36,285 nucleotides of DNA, taken from Daldinia sp. FL1419 (lineage: Eukaryota > Ascomycota > Sordariomycetes > Xylariales > Hypoxylaceae). Within the stretch, counting starts at the first letter, position 1. Each line of letters begins with the position of its first letter. Both the position numbers and the translations under genes were made by a program. The notes beneath the pieces are model-generated. The model had not been told where the DNA came from and did no database searches. It saw nothing but the letters and a program-made list of their open reading frames with translations. The stretch spans positions 1 through 36,285 of the forward strand of contig MU623572.1 of assembly GCA_025201765.1 (NCBI GenBank). The letters are read 5' to 3'. Below are positions 13,252-22,284 of this stretch, piece after piece.

Positions 13252-13424
13252 TAATAGGAAGGAGCTTTATAATACCTGCCTGACTTATTATATAATTAAA
13301 GTACATATTAGGATTAAGTCCAGGTCCCCACTTAAAGTGGATTAACCCACAAATTTCCTAATTCCTAAATAACTCTACTTACTTACCAAATACAACAACA
13401 TATCACAATCCAATAATTCCTTCA
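13252..13424 (+). repeat. 3' LTR of the copia element
   Basis: 173-bp partner of 7,436-7,608. It keeps far more C (for example in CpA steps near its right end) and has lost some G. It is therefore the less mutated copy and the better guide to the original LTR. Confidence 0.85.
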
Positions 13425-13588
13425 ATAATAATATAATTAAATAATAAAAATTTTTAATAAAGAGGATATATATTTTTTTAATTATTCTTAATATATAAAT
13501 ATTTAAAAACAATTAATTAAATTATTTATTTTAATAATTTATTAATATAAATAATTATTTATATATTTAAATAATTTTACCTAAAATT
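13425..13588. other. AT-rich spacer between copia element and repeat A
   Basis: About 160 bp of A/T-rich sequence with no motif recognised. It may be the last internal part of the outer element bounded by repeat A. Confidence 0.4.
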
Positions 13589-13769
13589 TAAGGCATTAAC
13601 TATTATATAATAATTAAAATCTAAATAAATCTGTATTAGTAATAAATTAATTATATATTTTTTAAAAATTTATATTAGGTTCGTGGCATGGATATTTATA
13701 TTAGATCTAGCCCTAGGTGGTGTACAATTCTGCCGGGCCAGGTGGTCCATGCTTCCAGCAGGATCCACA
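13589..13769 (+). repeat. 181-bp LTR-like repeat A, right copy
   Basis: Partner of 1,813-1,993. Its left half is as AT-rich as the other copy but its last 80 or so bases keep many G and C residues. The RIP gradient therefore falls off here, exactly at the edge of the gene island. It ends GGATCCACA. Confidence 0.75.
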
Positions 13770-14292
13770 TATTTATTTGCATATTTATTTGTTTGAGTAA
13801 CTATGTAAAGAAAGTTCCCTGTATTATTTTGAAACGTAAGCACAACGTAATCAATTTACACTAGAAACCAGATTAATGTGAGATGGGCCCACATGACTTC
13901 ATCACGTGGCTCCAAGAATCATTCTCTAAGAGAGTTCAACTAGTGTTTGTAAAAGAAAAAAATCGTAGCTTTTTAATACAAGTATTTTCTGGATTGGACA
14001 AGTATTTTTTATGTCCCTTTATGCATTCGCAAATAGGTACGGTAGGTAGGTGTGGGAACATTCGTCACGTGACACTGCTATACAGACCCACATCTGGTAT
14101 GTATTTAGTTCTCCATCTGCATCCTGCGGATGCCTCCTGTCCTTACATCTACACTTTAAATGTATGTGCCATATATACATGTACCTATCCAACCATCCTA
14201 TCATATCCAGATAAACTTCAATATTCATTTAATATCTACCTACCTACCTAAGTACTTAGGTAACCTTTCAAAATTATTTAGCATTAATCGTA
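13770..14292. other. Non-coding flank upstream of the Prp3-C-like gene
   Basis: Normal-composition DNA between the transposon edge and the first gene. It holds E-box-like CACGTG sites, TACCTA words at about 14,234-14,262, and an open frame from 13,883 (122 codons) that resembles no protein family I know. If the gene at 14,293 once had an N-terminal RWD domain it should lie here, but none is recognisable. Confidence 0.5.
14064..14073. promoter_or_regulatory. GTCACGTGAC palindrome (bHLH/E-box-like)
   Basis: Perfect 10-bp palindrome around CACGTG, about 220 bp upstream of the ATG at 14,293. A second CACGTG lies near 13,903. Such sites bind Cbf1/Pho4-type bHLH regulators in fungi; binding here is inferred only. 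Confidence 0.35.
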
Positions 14293-14673
14293 ATGAGTCA
14301 AGGTGCGAATATATTTGCCGCATTAATTCGCACTCATCACATCACTAGTCGCAAGAAGCTTGCTCGTGTAAAGAAGGCTGCTGCTCTTCATAATTTGCAC
14401 GTGCTCATCCGAAGTGGAGGGTCGCCTGGTATTATGTATGCTGAGGGTCCCGATGAGGTTGCTGTTAGCAATTGGGTCAACATGGTCCAAGCTTTACGAT
14501 ATAAAGATTTTCAGTGTGCACGAAAACCAGCTGCCCAGAAAATCCGAGGCGCCGTCAGCCGAACCCAAGGCGGAGGCTTCGAAGAGGTTTCCTCGGTAAC
14601 CGAATTCGGCGAGAGAATGGAGCAACGTGGTCTGGGAAGCTGGTGGAGAATCGGGAGTAAGTATCCTTCGTAG
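14293..14673 (+). CDS. Prp3 C-terminal/DUF1115-like protein, possibly N-terminally truncated
   Basis: 126 codons from ATG 14,293. The protein resembles the C-terminal domain found after an RWD domain in RWDD2/Prp3-type proteins: FAALIRTHHITSRKK (residues 8-22) corresponds to the family's YxHHIxSxKK segment, SPGIMYAEG (44-52) to GxPGVIxxEG, and WVNMVQALRYKDFQ (61-74) to the WxxxIKxLxWKxxQ helix. The tail ends in an acidic EFGERMEQRG...WWR motif (105-119). Family members usually carry an N-terminal RWD domain of about 100 residues; none is visible upstream, where a transposon edge lies only 520 bp away. It may be a genuinely short homologue, a gene with an unseen upstream exon (an AG acceptor is available at 14,280-14,281), or a remnant truncated by rearrangement. 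Function is not established; related domains occur in splicing and ubiquitin-linked proteins. Confidence 0.55.
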   Translation: MSQGANIFAALIRTHHITSRKKLARVKKAAALHNLHVLIRSGGSPGIMYAEGPDEVAVSNWVNMVQALRYKDFQCARKPAAQKIRGAVSRTQGGGFEEVSSVTEFGERMEQRGLGSWWRIGSKYPS

Positions 14674-15764
14674 TTCTTATTTCCGACTTCACATGTTGCC
14701 TACCTAACCTACCTAACCCTCGCGTCATTATGATCTACGAGGGGTTCGAGGGCCTTGGGATTTAGTAATAACCGCGTCTAACTTTTACTACCTACCGCAG
14801 TGGGCTATGAAGCATCCGATTAGCGGGAATCCCGTGGACCGTAAATGCTATACGCTATCCTACATATGAGAAAAATCAAGAAATTCGGAAGAGAATTGGC
14901 TTGGTGCACTCGCTTGATATCGCCGCCTCATAAATTACGGCCCCTCGTGGTGTGTTGAGATATTGATATCAACCCCATGGGCGGTCTTGCTTCTCGTACG
15001 GATCGCCAATGAGAAAAGGCTAGTTCGATATTGCCCTTGAGAGGCTATGCAATGTCGAAAAACCGATAAAACCCGAAAGGTCCATTATGAGGCACAAATC
15101 TGTGTGATTTGGGACTTATTCCCTCGCTTACCAGGTGACTGAGACGACGGGAGTATCTCAGATGAATATAAATATCGGCAATGTCACCCCCCTCATATGA
15201 ATCGACTACAGAGCCGTAATATTGTGAGTCTGGAAATCCCTTTCGGAATATCTATTCGGTCTAATACCTTAACCCGCGTCGGTAGAATCTTCTGGGGACA
15301 AGATTTATGTCTGGCTCGGTGATCTAGCGACGACAAGGCAAATCTAAAAATAGAATGGAGACAAGCTGTTTTCCTTCCTTCTGATACTGACACGGGTGGT
15401 CACATTGCCGATAGATTTGTCTAGATCAGATGTGCTTGCTAAGATTGAGGAGAAACCTGGGGAATTCATCCGCAACCCAGGTTGTTCAACCGGTCCAATA
15501 ACATCCGCAATGTTTATTATACTTTATCCTTTTCAAATGAAGAATCTGGCCGAATCCAACTAGGCGGAATGTTCCTATCCTTGTACTAACGGTTTTGGTG
15601 TGCTGTTGTCTGCGATGATAGCCATTACGGAGGGTTGGGCTAGAAGCATAAAACCCCTGGCTGCTCTCAGCTCGGATCGTCATTCGAGTTGCCTTTCCGA
15701 ACCAGAACTACGAGGTTAACCCAGAACTCCACCGTATTGGAAATAGCTTCGCCGGCTTCGGAAA
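14674..15764. other. Intergenic region upstream of the LPMO gene
   Basis: About 1.1 kb of normal composition. TACCTAACC words occur near 14,700. Minus-strand open frames at 15,193-15,393 and 15,486-15,683 show no domain features. It should contain the LPMO promoter, but no convincing TATA box is seen close to the ATG. Confidence 0.5.
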
Positions 15765-16859
15765 ATGAGGTCTTCAATTTACGCAGCGCTTACTGCCGTA
15801 GCCGCTACCAAAGTGGCCGGGCATGCCTTATTTCAGGCTCTCTGGGTTGACGGGGTCGACATGATAAGTCTCGAGCTTCCACTACCGGTTTGTATTAACT
15901 AACCTCATCAGTACGGCGCTCAATGCGTTCGAATGCCAGGGTCTAACAGTCCTGTTACCAACGTCAATAGCAACGATATTCGATGCAATGCAGGTGGTAG
16001 TAGAGGTATCTCGGGCAAGTGCGCTGTGAAGGCCGGCTCTACCGTAACCATTGAAATGCACCAGGTAGGGATGAATTTTATCCACAAAATCTCGGGATTG
16101 GAGAGTTATTAATCATCGATAAAGCAACCTGGTGATCGAAAGTGCGGCAGCGAGGCTATTGGCGGGGCTCACTATGGTCCGGTCAACGTATACCTTAGCC
16201 AGGTTTCTGATGCCTCCTCGGCCGACGGATCCACTCCTTGGTATAAGATTTTCGCAGACTCATGGTCTGCCAAGGGTTCGGTCGGCGATTCAGACGACTG
16301 GGGGACTAGCGACCTTAACTCGTGCTGTGGGAAGATGGATGTCCCCATCCCTGCTGACACACCTGATGGTGATTACCTACTCCGTGCTGAAGTTATAGCT
16401 CTTCACACGGCCGGATCGGCGGGAGGTGCTCAATTTTACATCTCCTGCTACCAGCTCAGCGTTAGTGGTGGCCAGGCCAAGGCTGCTGCCCTGCCGGCCG
16501 GCGTCAACCTTCCCGGCGCACTCAAGAGCAGCGACCCCGGTATTCAAATCAACATCCACGCCAAGATTAGCAACTACGTGAACCCGGGTCCGGCTGTTAT
16601 TGCTAGTGGAACCACCAAGAAAGCTGGATCGGGCTGCTCGGCTGGTTGCGCTAAGACTTGTGCTGTCGGCTCCGGACCCGTTGGAACTGCCATTGGATCT
16701 GCCCCCAAGCCTACTTCGGGAGCTGGCGATGGCCAATCCGGATGTGCACAGGCAAGATACGAGCAATGTGGTGGTCAGGGCTATACGGGATGTACTGCAT
16801 GTGCTGCGGGCCTTACTTGCAAGGAGGTCTCTGCGCCGTACTACTCCCAGTGTGCTTAA
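15765..16859 (+). CDS. AA9 lytic polysaccharide monooxygenase with CBM1
   Basis: Secreted copper enzyme that cleaves cellulose oxidatively. Model: exons 15,765-15,860, 15,912-16,064 and 16,125-16,859, giving 327 residues. A 19-residue signal peptide ends in VAG, and the mature chain starts with the copper-binding HALFQALWVDGVD (His20 of the precursor). The second brace His99 is in IGGAHYGP, and the axial Tyr188 lies in GAQFY with Gln186; His177 (ALHTAG) completes the secondary sphere. The hallmark EMHQQPGDR spans the second junction. A short Cys-containing linker (GSGCSAGCAKTC...) leads to a C-terminal CBM1 (CGGQGY...PYYSQC). Intron 2 (16,065-16,124) is normal GT-AG. Intron 1 (15,861-15,911) has a good branch site (ACTAAC) and AG acceptor, but begins with AT where homology to AA9 proteins puts the junction. 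The gene is otherwise intact. Family identity is certain; functionality is not. Confidence 0.9.
15861..15911 (+). other. LPMO intron 1 with apparent AT donor
   Basis: Exon 1 must end ...WVDGVD and exon 2 must start YGAQC to match AA9 enzymes, and both are in frame. The intervening 51 bp reads ATGATAAGT...ACTAACCTCATCAG, so the first two bases are AT, not GT. Retaining it puts a stop after 13 codons. The only in-frame GT alternative (15,855) has a weak donor (GTCGAC) and would delete Val-Asp. Confidence 0.65.
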
Positions 16860-17108
16860 AGACGCAGGTGGAGTCGGACCATCCGAAAAGAGTCTTGTAG
16901 TCAACTTCACTCATTAATCAATACAACGGATATCCCCCATAGGGCATTTAGACTTTGGCATCATTTCGTCGTTTTTTGAACTATAAGGCATGTAGAGTTT
17001 CGTTGATATTAATATGTCCGTGATGACTTGGTTTATTTAAAATCAGTAATGCTACTTTTACACAATAACTTCGGCATCTACTGTCATACAGTTATCCAAG
17101 GGTGACCA

Positions 17109-17143
17109 TACCAAGTATTTACCAAGTAGGTATTTACCAAGTA
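17109..17143 (+). repeat. Three short direct copies of TACCAAGTA
   Basis: Copies start at 17,109, 17,120 and 17,135, separated by ATT-rich spacers. They lie about 450 bp upstream of the DUF2470 ATG. They could be a local slippage product or a cluster of regulator sites. Confidence 0.45.
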
Positions 17144-17237
17144 AGTGGTAGAGGTTATTTATAGCTTTCCGTCCAATCCAGTCCTGTCCCCTACCTTCTC
17201 TTGGGTTAACTACCACCTTTGATGTGACAGGTTAGCA

Positions 17238-17268
17238 CCCCCTTCCCCCCCTTCCCCCCCTCCCCCCC
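17238..17268 (-). promoter_or_regulatory. Potential G-quadruplex / i-motif
   Basis: C-runs of 5, 7, 7 and 7 separated by TT, TT and T. The minus strand therefore has four G-runs with loops of 1-2 nt, a canonical G4 pattern. It lies about 330 bp upstream of the DUF2470 ATG. The pattern is exact; structure and role are inferred. Confidence 0.55.
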
Positions 17269-17463
17269 GGCCATTTCTTTCGGCTACCCATTTTCGTCCA
17301 TGCGGGCCACGAGAAGCTTCCCCACAAACGCTACCGAGCGCTCCGAAGCTGGCTTTCCTGTCAGCTAGCTTCAATTCGATCCCCCGTCTTTTTTTCCCAC
17401 TTCATCCCCTTGATTCAATCTGTGTACGATACGGTACGTCATTACAATTTAGCGGTGTTACGT

Positions 17464-17471
17464 TCACGTGA
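17464..17471. promoter_or_regulatory. TCACGTGA E-box
   Basis: Palindromic CACGTG core about 125 bp upstream of the DUF2470 ATG, a typical distance for a fungal bHLH or Cbf1-type site. Binding is not shown. Confidence 0.4.
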
Positions 17472-17595
17472 GATCAACGACTTCACACGATCCCAAGCGA
17501 CGGCTACGAAGAAATAATATCGTTTGGTACCTAAACAAGGAGCAAGGAGCGAGGGGGAAAAAATAAAAAAAAAATAAAAAGAAATTTTGGCAACC

Positions 17596-18267
17596 ATGGC
17601 CCCCCTCGACGAAGCCCATAAGGATCGCATCATCTCTCACATGAACTCGGACCATTACCGAGAGCTAGAACATTACCTGCGTGCCTTCAACGGATTATCT
17701 GCTTCTGCTGCGCGCGGTGCACAATTGACGGATATGACTACCGATGCCATGATCATCCGCACCGCGTCCGGCGCCACGCACTCGGTCGCCATCAGACCGC
17801 CTCTAGCGTCCGCCGCCGACGCGCGCGTGCGTCTCGTGGATATGGCGATGGAAGCTCTGCAGAAGCTCGGGCTAAGCGATATCCGCATTACTACTATTAC
17901 CCGGCCCCAGGGCCTGGGTGCAGCAACCTTCCTAGGCGTCTCCCTGTACGTAGTGTGCGTCGCAACCTTGCCTCTGGTACAGCCCGGCACGACCGCATGG
18001 GAACTGCTGGACCGGTACTTCCCGTTCGGCGGTGTATCCCGGTACTTCTGGGTCGTGCGCGCCATCCTCGTGCCTACCGTCGTGCTGCACCTGTTCGAAA
18101 CGTGGTGGATGGCTCGGTCGCGGTTGACAAAGCACGGCGTCGAGCCGTGGAGCGGGTTATGGCTGTTATGGATTGGAAATACCCTGATAGAAGGGTACCC
18201 GGCGATGGTGCGCTTCGACGGGCTGGTGGAAGCGGAGAGGAAGAAGAATGAGAGTGGGAAGCATTAA
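17596..18267 (+). CDS. DUF2470 domain membrane protein
   Basis: 223 residues in one exon. Start chosen at ATG 17,596 in a good fungal context (CAACCATGG), after an A-rich leader. Residues 3-100 look like DUF2470: the opening HKDRIISHMNSDHYRELEHY (8-27) is the family's conserved helix with HMNxDH, the fold related to heme-utilisation and pyridoxamine-oxidase-like proteins. The C-terminal half has three hydrophobic spans at about 108-128, 150-172 and 186-206, so the protein is membrane-anchored with the DUF2470 domain at the N terminus. This two-part architecture is common in Pezizomycotina. The enzymatic role is unknown; heme or flavin-related binding has been proposed for the domain elsewhere, but no cofactor residue can be assigned here. 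GC-rich codon use fits an ordinary expressed gene. Confidence 0.85.
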   Translation: MAPLDEAHKDRIISHMNSDHYRELEHYLRAFNGLSASAARGAQLTDMTTDAMIIRTASGATHSVAIRPPLASAADARVRLVDMAMEALQKLGLSDIRITTITRPQGLGAATFLGVSLYVVCVATLPLVQPGTTAWELLDRYFPFGGVSRYFWVVRAILVPTVVLHLFETWWMARSRLTKHGVEPWSGLWLLWIGNTLIEGYPAMVRFDGLVEAERKKNESGKH

Positions 18268-21132
18268 GGGTGGTTGCGAACGATTCAAGGCGGATATAAT
18301 GGCTGTCAAAAGACGAGGGAATTTGATAAACCATGTCGGAGAGGATTGGAAGGAAGCGTATCCTTATGCTAATTGATACTAGCTGAATATGAAGACTTGG
18401 AGTGAACTAACCCTCATAGAAGTTAAATGCAAATTATGCCAGGACCAAGCGAAAACTAATTAAGTTAGAGGGTAGATGGGACGTGACTGTTCGTTAGGAA
18501 TAGCAACAATACCTCTCTATATTCCAATTCGGCTTCAAATAAATCCATGCGCCTCAACAAAGCCATATCCTTGCGACCGCGTGTATGCGCAATATCTAGT
18601 CTTCATCCGGAATAGCTAATAGAGCATAACCCGGTTACCATTCGGAATAGATGAATCAAGCGTTCTATTTTCATGCTCTCGTACTGATGGGTAATCACGT
18701 TATGCGGAGGCTTTGAATACTTGGACTTCATCGTCATCACCTTACAATGTGATGTCTCTAGGGGCGCTCGCATTTGGCGTATATATGTGGCTTAAATACA
18801 CGGGATATTGTCGGGATGAAGCGTCGAAGTTAAACCTCGAGGCTAATTATTATATATGGTCCTGCTTTGTAAATTGTTTGAGAGGAGTAAACTTTTGAAC
18901 TCGTAAGAAAGCCTTGCATCAATATCACTGATTGCTACGAGTGGTTGGGAGAAGAACTCATCATCAATTCAGCTGAACTAAGCCAACCCAGTGAAAATAA
19001 TACCGAAGTCCTATCAATTTTCCCATCAATAGGGTGCGCTTTAATCTCGCCCTATGACATGGAAAGGGGTATCTAAGCTGCGGAGGCCTAATCACTAGGT
19101 AAGTAGGTAACCTGGTGGACCCTATTGGCGGGTTGGTAGAAGCCTCCTGTTAGCTTTTCGAACGAATATTATCATACTATCCCGACAATATCTCGTGTAT
19201 TCAAGTCACTTCCACTCAAAGAGCAACTCATAATGGTTGACAGATGCAGCCCCCGGACAAGGTGGGTGCACATTGAGTCCCTGGATGACAGATGGAGGAG
19301 AGAACCCAGTAAGAGTTGATGCAAGCCAGAATTTGAGACGATCCATTAACTGGGCTATGGCCAATGGCTATGTTAGCTTATCGTTTCGAGCAATTACGGA
19401 GTGACGACGATGTCGTTGAGAGACGTACTTGAAACACTGGAAGCTGCCCGAGACGCAAGAGCCTTGTCTCCTATGAGTAGCAGCGGCGGAAACTGGTAAG
19501 ATAGCTAGGTAAGTCACTTCAATTAACGTAAGGAGTTTCATATTAGCCGACACTTTGACTTTATGGGGCTCGCGGGATAGCGGATGTTGGTTATCGGCAA
19601 CAGGCTACTCGAAGAGAAGTGAACGTAAGCACGAATGAACGGCGCGATATATCATCGCAGAAGGTAATTGAGGTAAAGCGGGACGAGCCTTAATATACCT
19701 AAAGCTTGCCTTGTGATATCATCAACCAAACATCTACGGATATTTCTTGGATGACCGCCACAGTACGGACACAACCCACACCACTGAGCTCGGGTTAGGT
19801 TCAACCCGCCAGAACGTACAGTATAGATGAAGTCTTCTGTAGATGTCATCTGTTCAAACTTCATGAATAGGAATGGCGGAACTCTATCTAAGGTTTAGAG
19901 AGGATGGCGAGAAAGTATAATTTCTTTCTTCAGAAAAAAAAGGGGGCCCAAACCTTGCCTAGGGTGGTGCTGTTATGCGTAAGAATCATTCGTCGAATAA
20001 AGTGTATCCTTCGCGTCGACGGTTGATTCGATATTTGCACCGTATTTGACGGTATGAACGGATTCTGATCTAGAATTTAGATTTATCTGAATATACATTC
20101 ATGCTCAGGGGTGCCCTCGAGGCTTGTGTATTGGGTACTTAGAAGGCACTTGCAATTATTCGCAGATGACGGCTAGATTAGAATCGCCTTCCCTTCCTGC
20201 GTTGCTCACACCTCCTATACAAGGATCACCCAGCTGGACGTGTTCGTTAGAGCGACCCGCATCAGACCGGTCAGAATTCTAGCGTGCGATTTCGTCCCTA
20301 GGTAGGTACTTTGGAGGCCCAAGGCACTAGGGTATAAAGCCTACCTACCTATGTATTGAACATCACAGATCCCAGATATAATGCTGGGCTTCATAATAAC
20401 CATTCGATCAACTAAGTACCTATATCTCCTGCATCGCGATATCGGCTAACCCCTAGCCGTGTCTCCCGACATATATTCTATAAGAAGTATTATTCACCTA
20501 TGCAATCCACGCCAAGAACATACCAAGTAGACTTGTGGAGAACGCGATGGTTGTATTCTTTTAGGAAGATTCGCGTGTATCGTGTATATTGATCACCCAT
20601 GACCTGCCCATCCTGGAAGATACAAAATACGACTCGATCCAGGCGAGACTCTTGCTACGTATAGAATCGAGAAGGCTTTGACGAATCAGAAGATAACCGG
20701 CGTCCCAATTTGGTATGTGTTTCTATGGGAGCCGCCGTACACGGGATGGGGCCGCACCGCTACTGGAGGGTCGAACCCCTGACGTCCTAGCTAGGTCCGT
20801 CCCGGTAACGTGCCCGCCTCCGCTGTCCAAATCCCTGCTCGTGAGGTAACCGTCGCTTTCGAGGATTAGGGATACGTCATATGTAACCATCGGTAAATTT
20901 CGGCCTTTCGCAATTGTCCCAGTCTATCATCTACTTCCTATCATATTTTACTACTCTCTCAGCGATAGATAGCGACGAAGCATTTCTCCTAGCAAGCATT
21001 GTAGCCTTCAGTATCGATTTCGCCTTCCCATTTTACGAAATTCGCCCAACTAACTTTGACGTTCTTAGTCCACCAACTATGCCCGTACTAGGACGATTAT
21101 CCCCTGACTAATAGGATAGCCAACAAGGACAA
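18268..21132. other. Long intergenic region (2.9 kb)
   Basis: Normal base composition but no recognisable protein on either strand. Short frames (for example 18,713-18,898 plus, 19,652-19,864 minus, 20,914-21,111 plus) lack domain features. It contains a candidate MITE (18,787-19,209), TAGGTA words near 19,098, 20,298 and 20,339, and a GC-rich segment at about 20,744-20,840 that superficially resembles a tRNA. Possibly old degenerated sequence or unrecognised non-coding genes. Confidence 0.5.
18787..19209. mobile_element. Candidate MITE with 31-bp inverted repeats
   Basis: 18,787-18,817 and the reverse complement of 19,179-19,209 match at 28 of 31 positions; the three differences are transitions. 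The shared core ATATTGTCGGGAT is perfect. The 423-bp unit has no coding capacity, so it fits a non-autonomous DNA transposon or a derivative of one. No target duplication was identified and the family is unknown. Confidence 0.5.
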
Positions 21133-22284
21133 TCATCTCCAATTATTTCCTTCCTCGCCAAGGCTAGATGGCTCAGTCCTGTGGTTCGCTCCGTCTCGGG
21201 CACCACCATAATTAGGACGATTGGTATCATTCGTACCGTTATCATCAACCTGTTCACCATCTTCTTCATCTGCTGCGCCGTTCTCCAACAAACCCGAGCG
21301 GTCGGTAGGACCGACACTTTGATTGATAGGTCTGTATCCTAGATTTCGAGATCCGAAGAAGTACACAAGATGCAGAAGCTAAAGTATAATTAGTAGAGAG
21401 AAACCAGTTAGCAGCTCGTGGTCATCACCTGAATAATTCCAGTAACTACAGCCACAGTAAAGTCGAGACCTGCACTGCGTTGCACTACGACATCAGTTAG
21501 TGGTTGTTCAAATAGGAGACTTAAGGATTTTGGGGGCGTTCGAAAAGGAAGAGGCTGTCGATTAGTTGGAGAAGGAAATTTGGGTCCCCGAGACCTCGAG
21601 ACGGAATTGAAGTCGAAACAAGTCCCTAGTATGACTTACTGGAAGCGCGCCAGAGAGGGAGGCAAAAGTCATGTCTATCCTTGTGTAACTCCGAGCATTG
21701 GCCGTTGGGTTGCCCGCGAGGTGAATCACGATCTTTTATGGAGCGGAAACCACAACAGTTGAAGGTATCTTGTATACGTTGAATCGCTCTATAGTCACCT
21801 CCACTGTATAGACGTTGCCAGTTACCCTCCAAGCCACAGTCAAGCAGGCCTGATGAAAACCCCTCGGCTGCGAGAGTTGCTAGAACCACCGTTAATATGG
21901 CCTGTAGGACCCCAGGCGCCACCGGCAAAAACCGCAGTAGGGAAGGCGATGATCCGATTCCCCGTTCATATAGTTTGCGAAGGAGCGGAGTATAAAATAT
22001 GTTGGCAGCTGCTATGAACGGGAGGATTATGGTGAGGGCAGTAGTGCCGGTCGATATAGGGAAAGATAGAGTGCTGGAAGTAACCTGCACATAACTGTAA
22101 GAATCAATTGATGTTAGTCGTAGCGATCAGAATCAGGAAGGCAGGGAAAGCGAATAGGTAGCTTCTTACATAGCGATCGCCGCTAGTGCAAGAAGCACCT
22201 ATTCGGATACGCGTTAGCTCAGGTTGATGATAAGGGGGGAGCGTGACTACTAACAACGGGGAAGGCAATCGCTAAATTGGCCAT
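21133..22284 (-). CDS. Fungal tetraspanin
   Basis: Five-exon model on the minus strand, 266 residues: 22,284-22,255, 22,198-22,170, 22,094-21,640, 21,469-21,429 and 21,378-21,133. All introns are GT-AG (56, 75, 170 and 50 bp); intron 2 has a GACTAAC branch site. Four transmembrane helices: about 4-22, 36-54, 73-97 and 174-193. Between TM3 and TM4 is the large extracellular loop with the diagnostic CCG (133-135) and further cysteines at 106, 153 and 164 for disulphides. The hydrophilic tail (from about 196) is rich in Asn, Asp, Glu and Gly and ends GEEGNNWR. Tetraspanins organise membrane microdomains; fungal members such as Pls1 act in appressorium-type development, but which class this is cannot be fixed here. 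The acceptor of intron 3 is the least certain junction: AG sites at 21,485-21,484 and 21,476-21,475 are in the wrong phase, so 21,470 was chosen. Confidence 0.8.

Larger units (their letters stand above)
7436..13424 (+). mobile_element. Complete, RIP-inactivated Ty1/copia retrotransposon
   Basis: A 5,989-bp element bounded by two 173-bp direct repeats that align without gaps. Landmarks on the plus strand appear in copia order: CCHC zinc-knuckle ghost at about 9,385-9,432, YVDD-box ghost (YINN) at 12,223-12,234, the DLG...FLxIxI segment at about 12,307-12,350, RNase H S-S-x-x-x-Y-I-A-L at about 12,880-12,920, and the C-terminal FxKPFKK at 13,151-13,171. The element has many stops and cannot encode protein. 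Integrase should lie between about 9,700 and 11,400 but its motifs are too degraded to call. No clear target duplication was seen. The internal region is unusually long before the zinc knuckle (about 1.8 kb), so a nested fragment there is possible. Confidence 0.85.
16860..17595. other. LPMO 3' flank and DUF2470 gene promoter
   Basis: About 740 bp. It holds three near-copies of TACCAAGTA (17,109-17,143), a four-run C tract (17,238-17,268), a TCACGTGA site (17,464-17,471) and an A-rich leader just before the next ATG. No gene is seen. Confidence 0.6.

Noticed and set aside
13883..14251. 122-codon plus-strand frame before the Prp3-C-like gene
   Set aside because: No family resemblance, runs through repetitive TACCTA DNA and contains no plausible RWD sequence.
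16600..16740. Cys-rich linker of the LPMO as a novel domain
   Set aside because: The GCxxCxxTCxVGSGPxGTA pattern is a familiar extension in AA9 enzymes ahead of CBM1, so it is not unusual.
16377..16910. 177-codon open frame antisense to the LPMO gene
   Set aside because: Composition-driven shadow of the LPMO third exon; low-complexity Ser/Arg/Thr-rich with no domain.
20744..20840. tRNA-like sequence (GGGTTCGACC-like T-loop on the minus strand)
   Set aside because: The T-stem pairs poorly, no complementary acceptor strand is found upstream and no proper A-box or anticodon arm is seen. The resemblance is limited to the TTCGA core.
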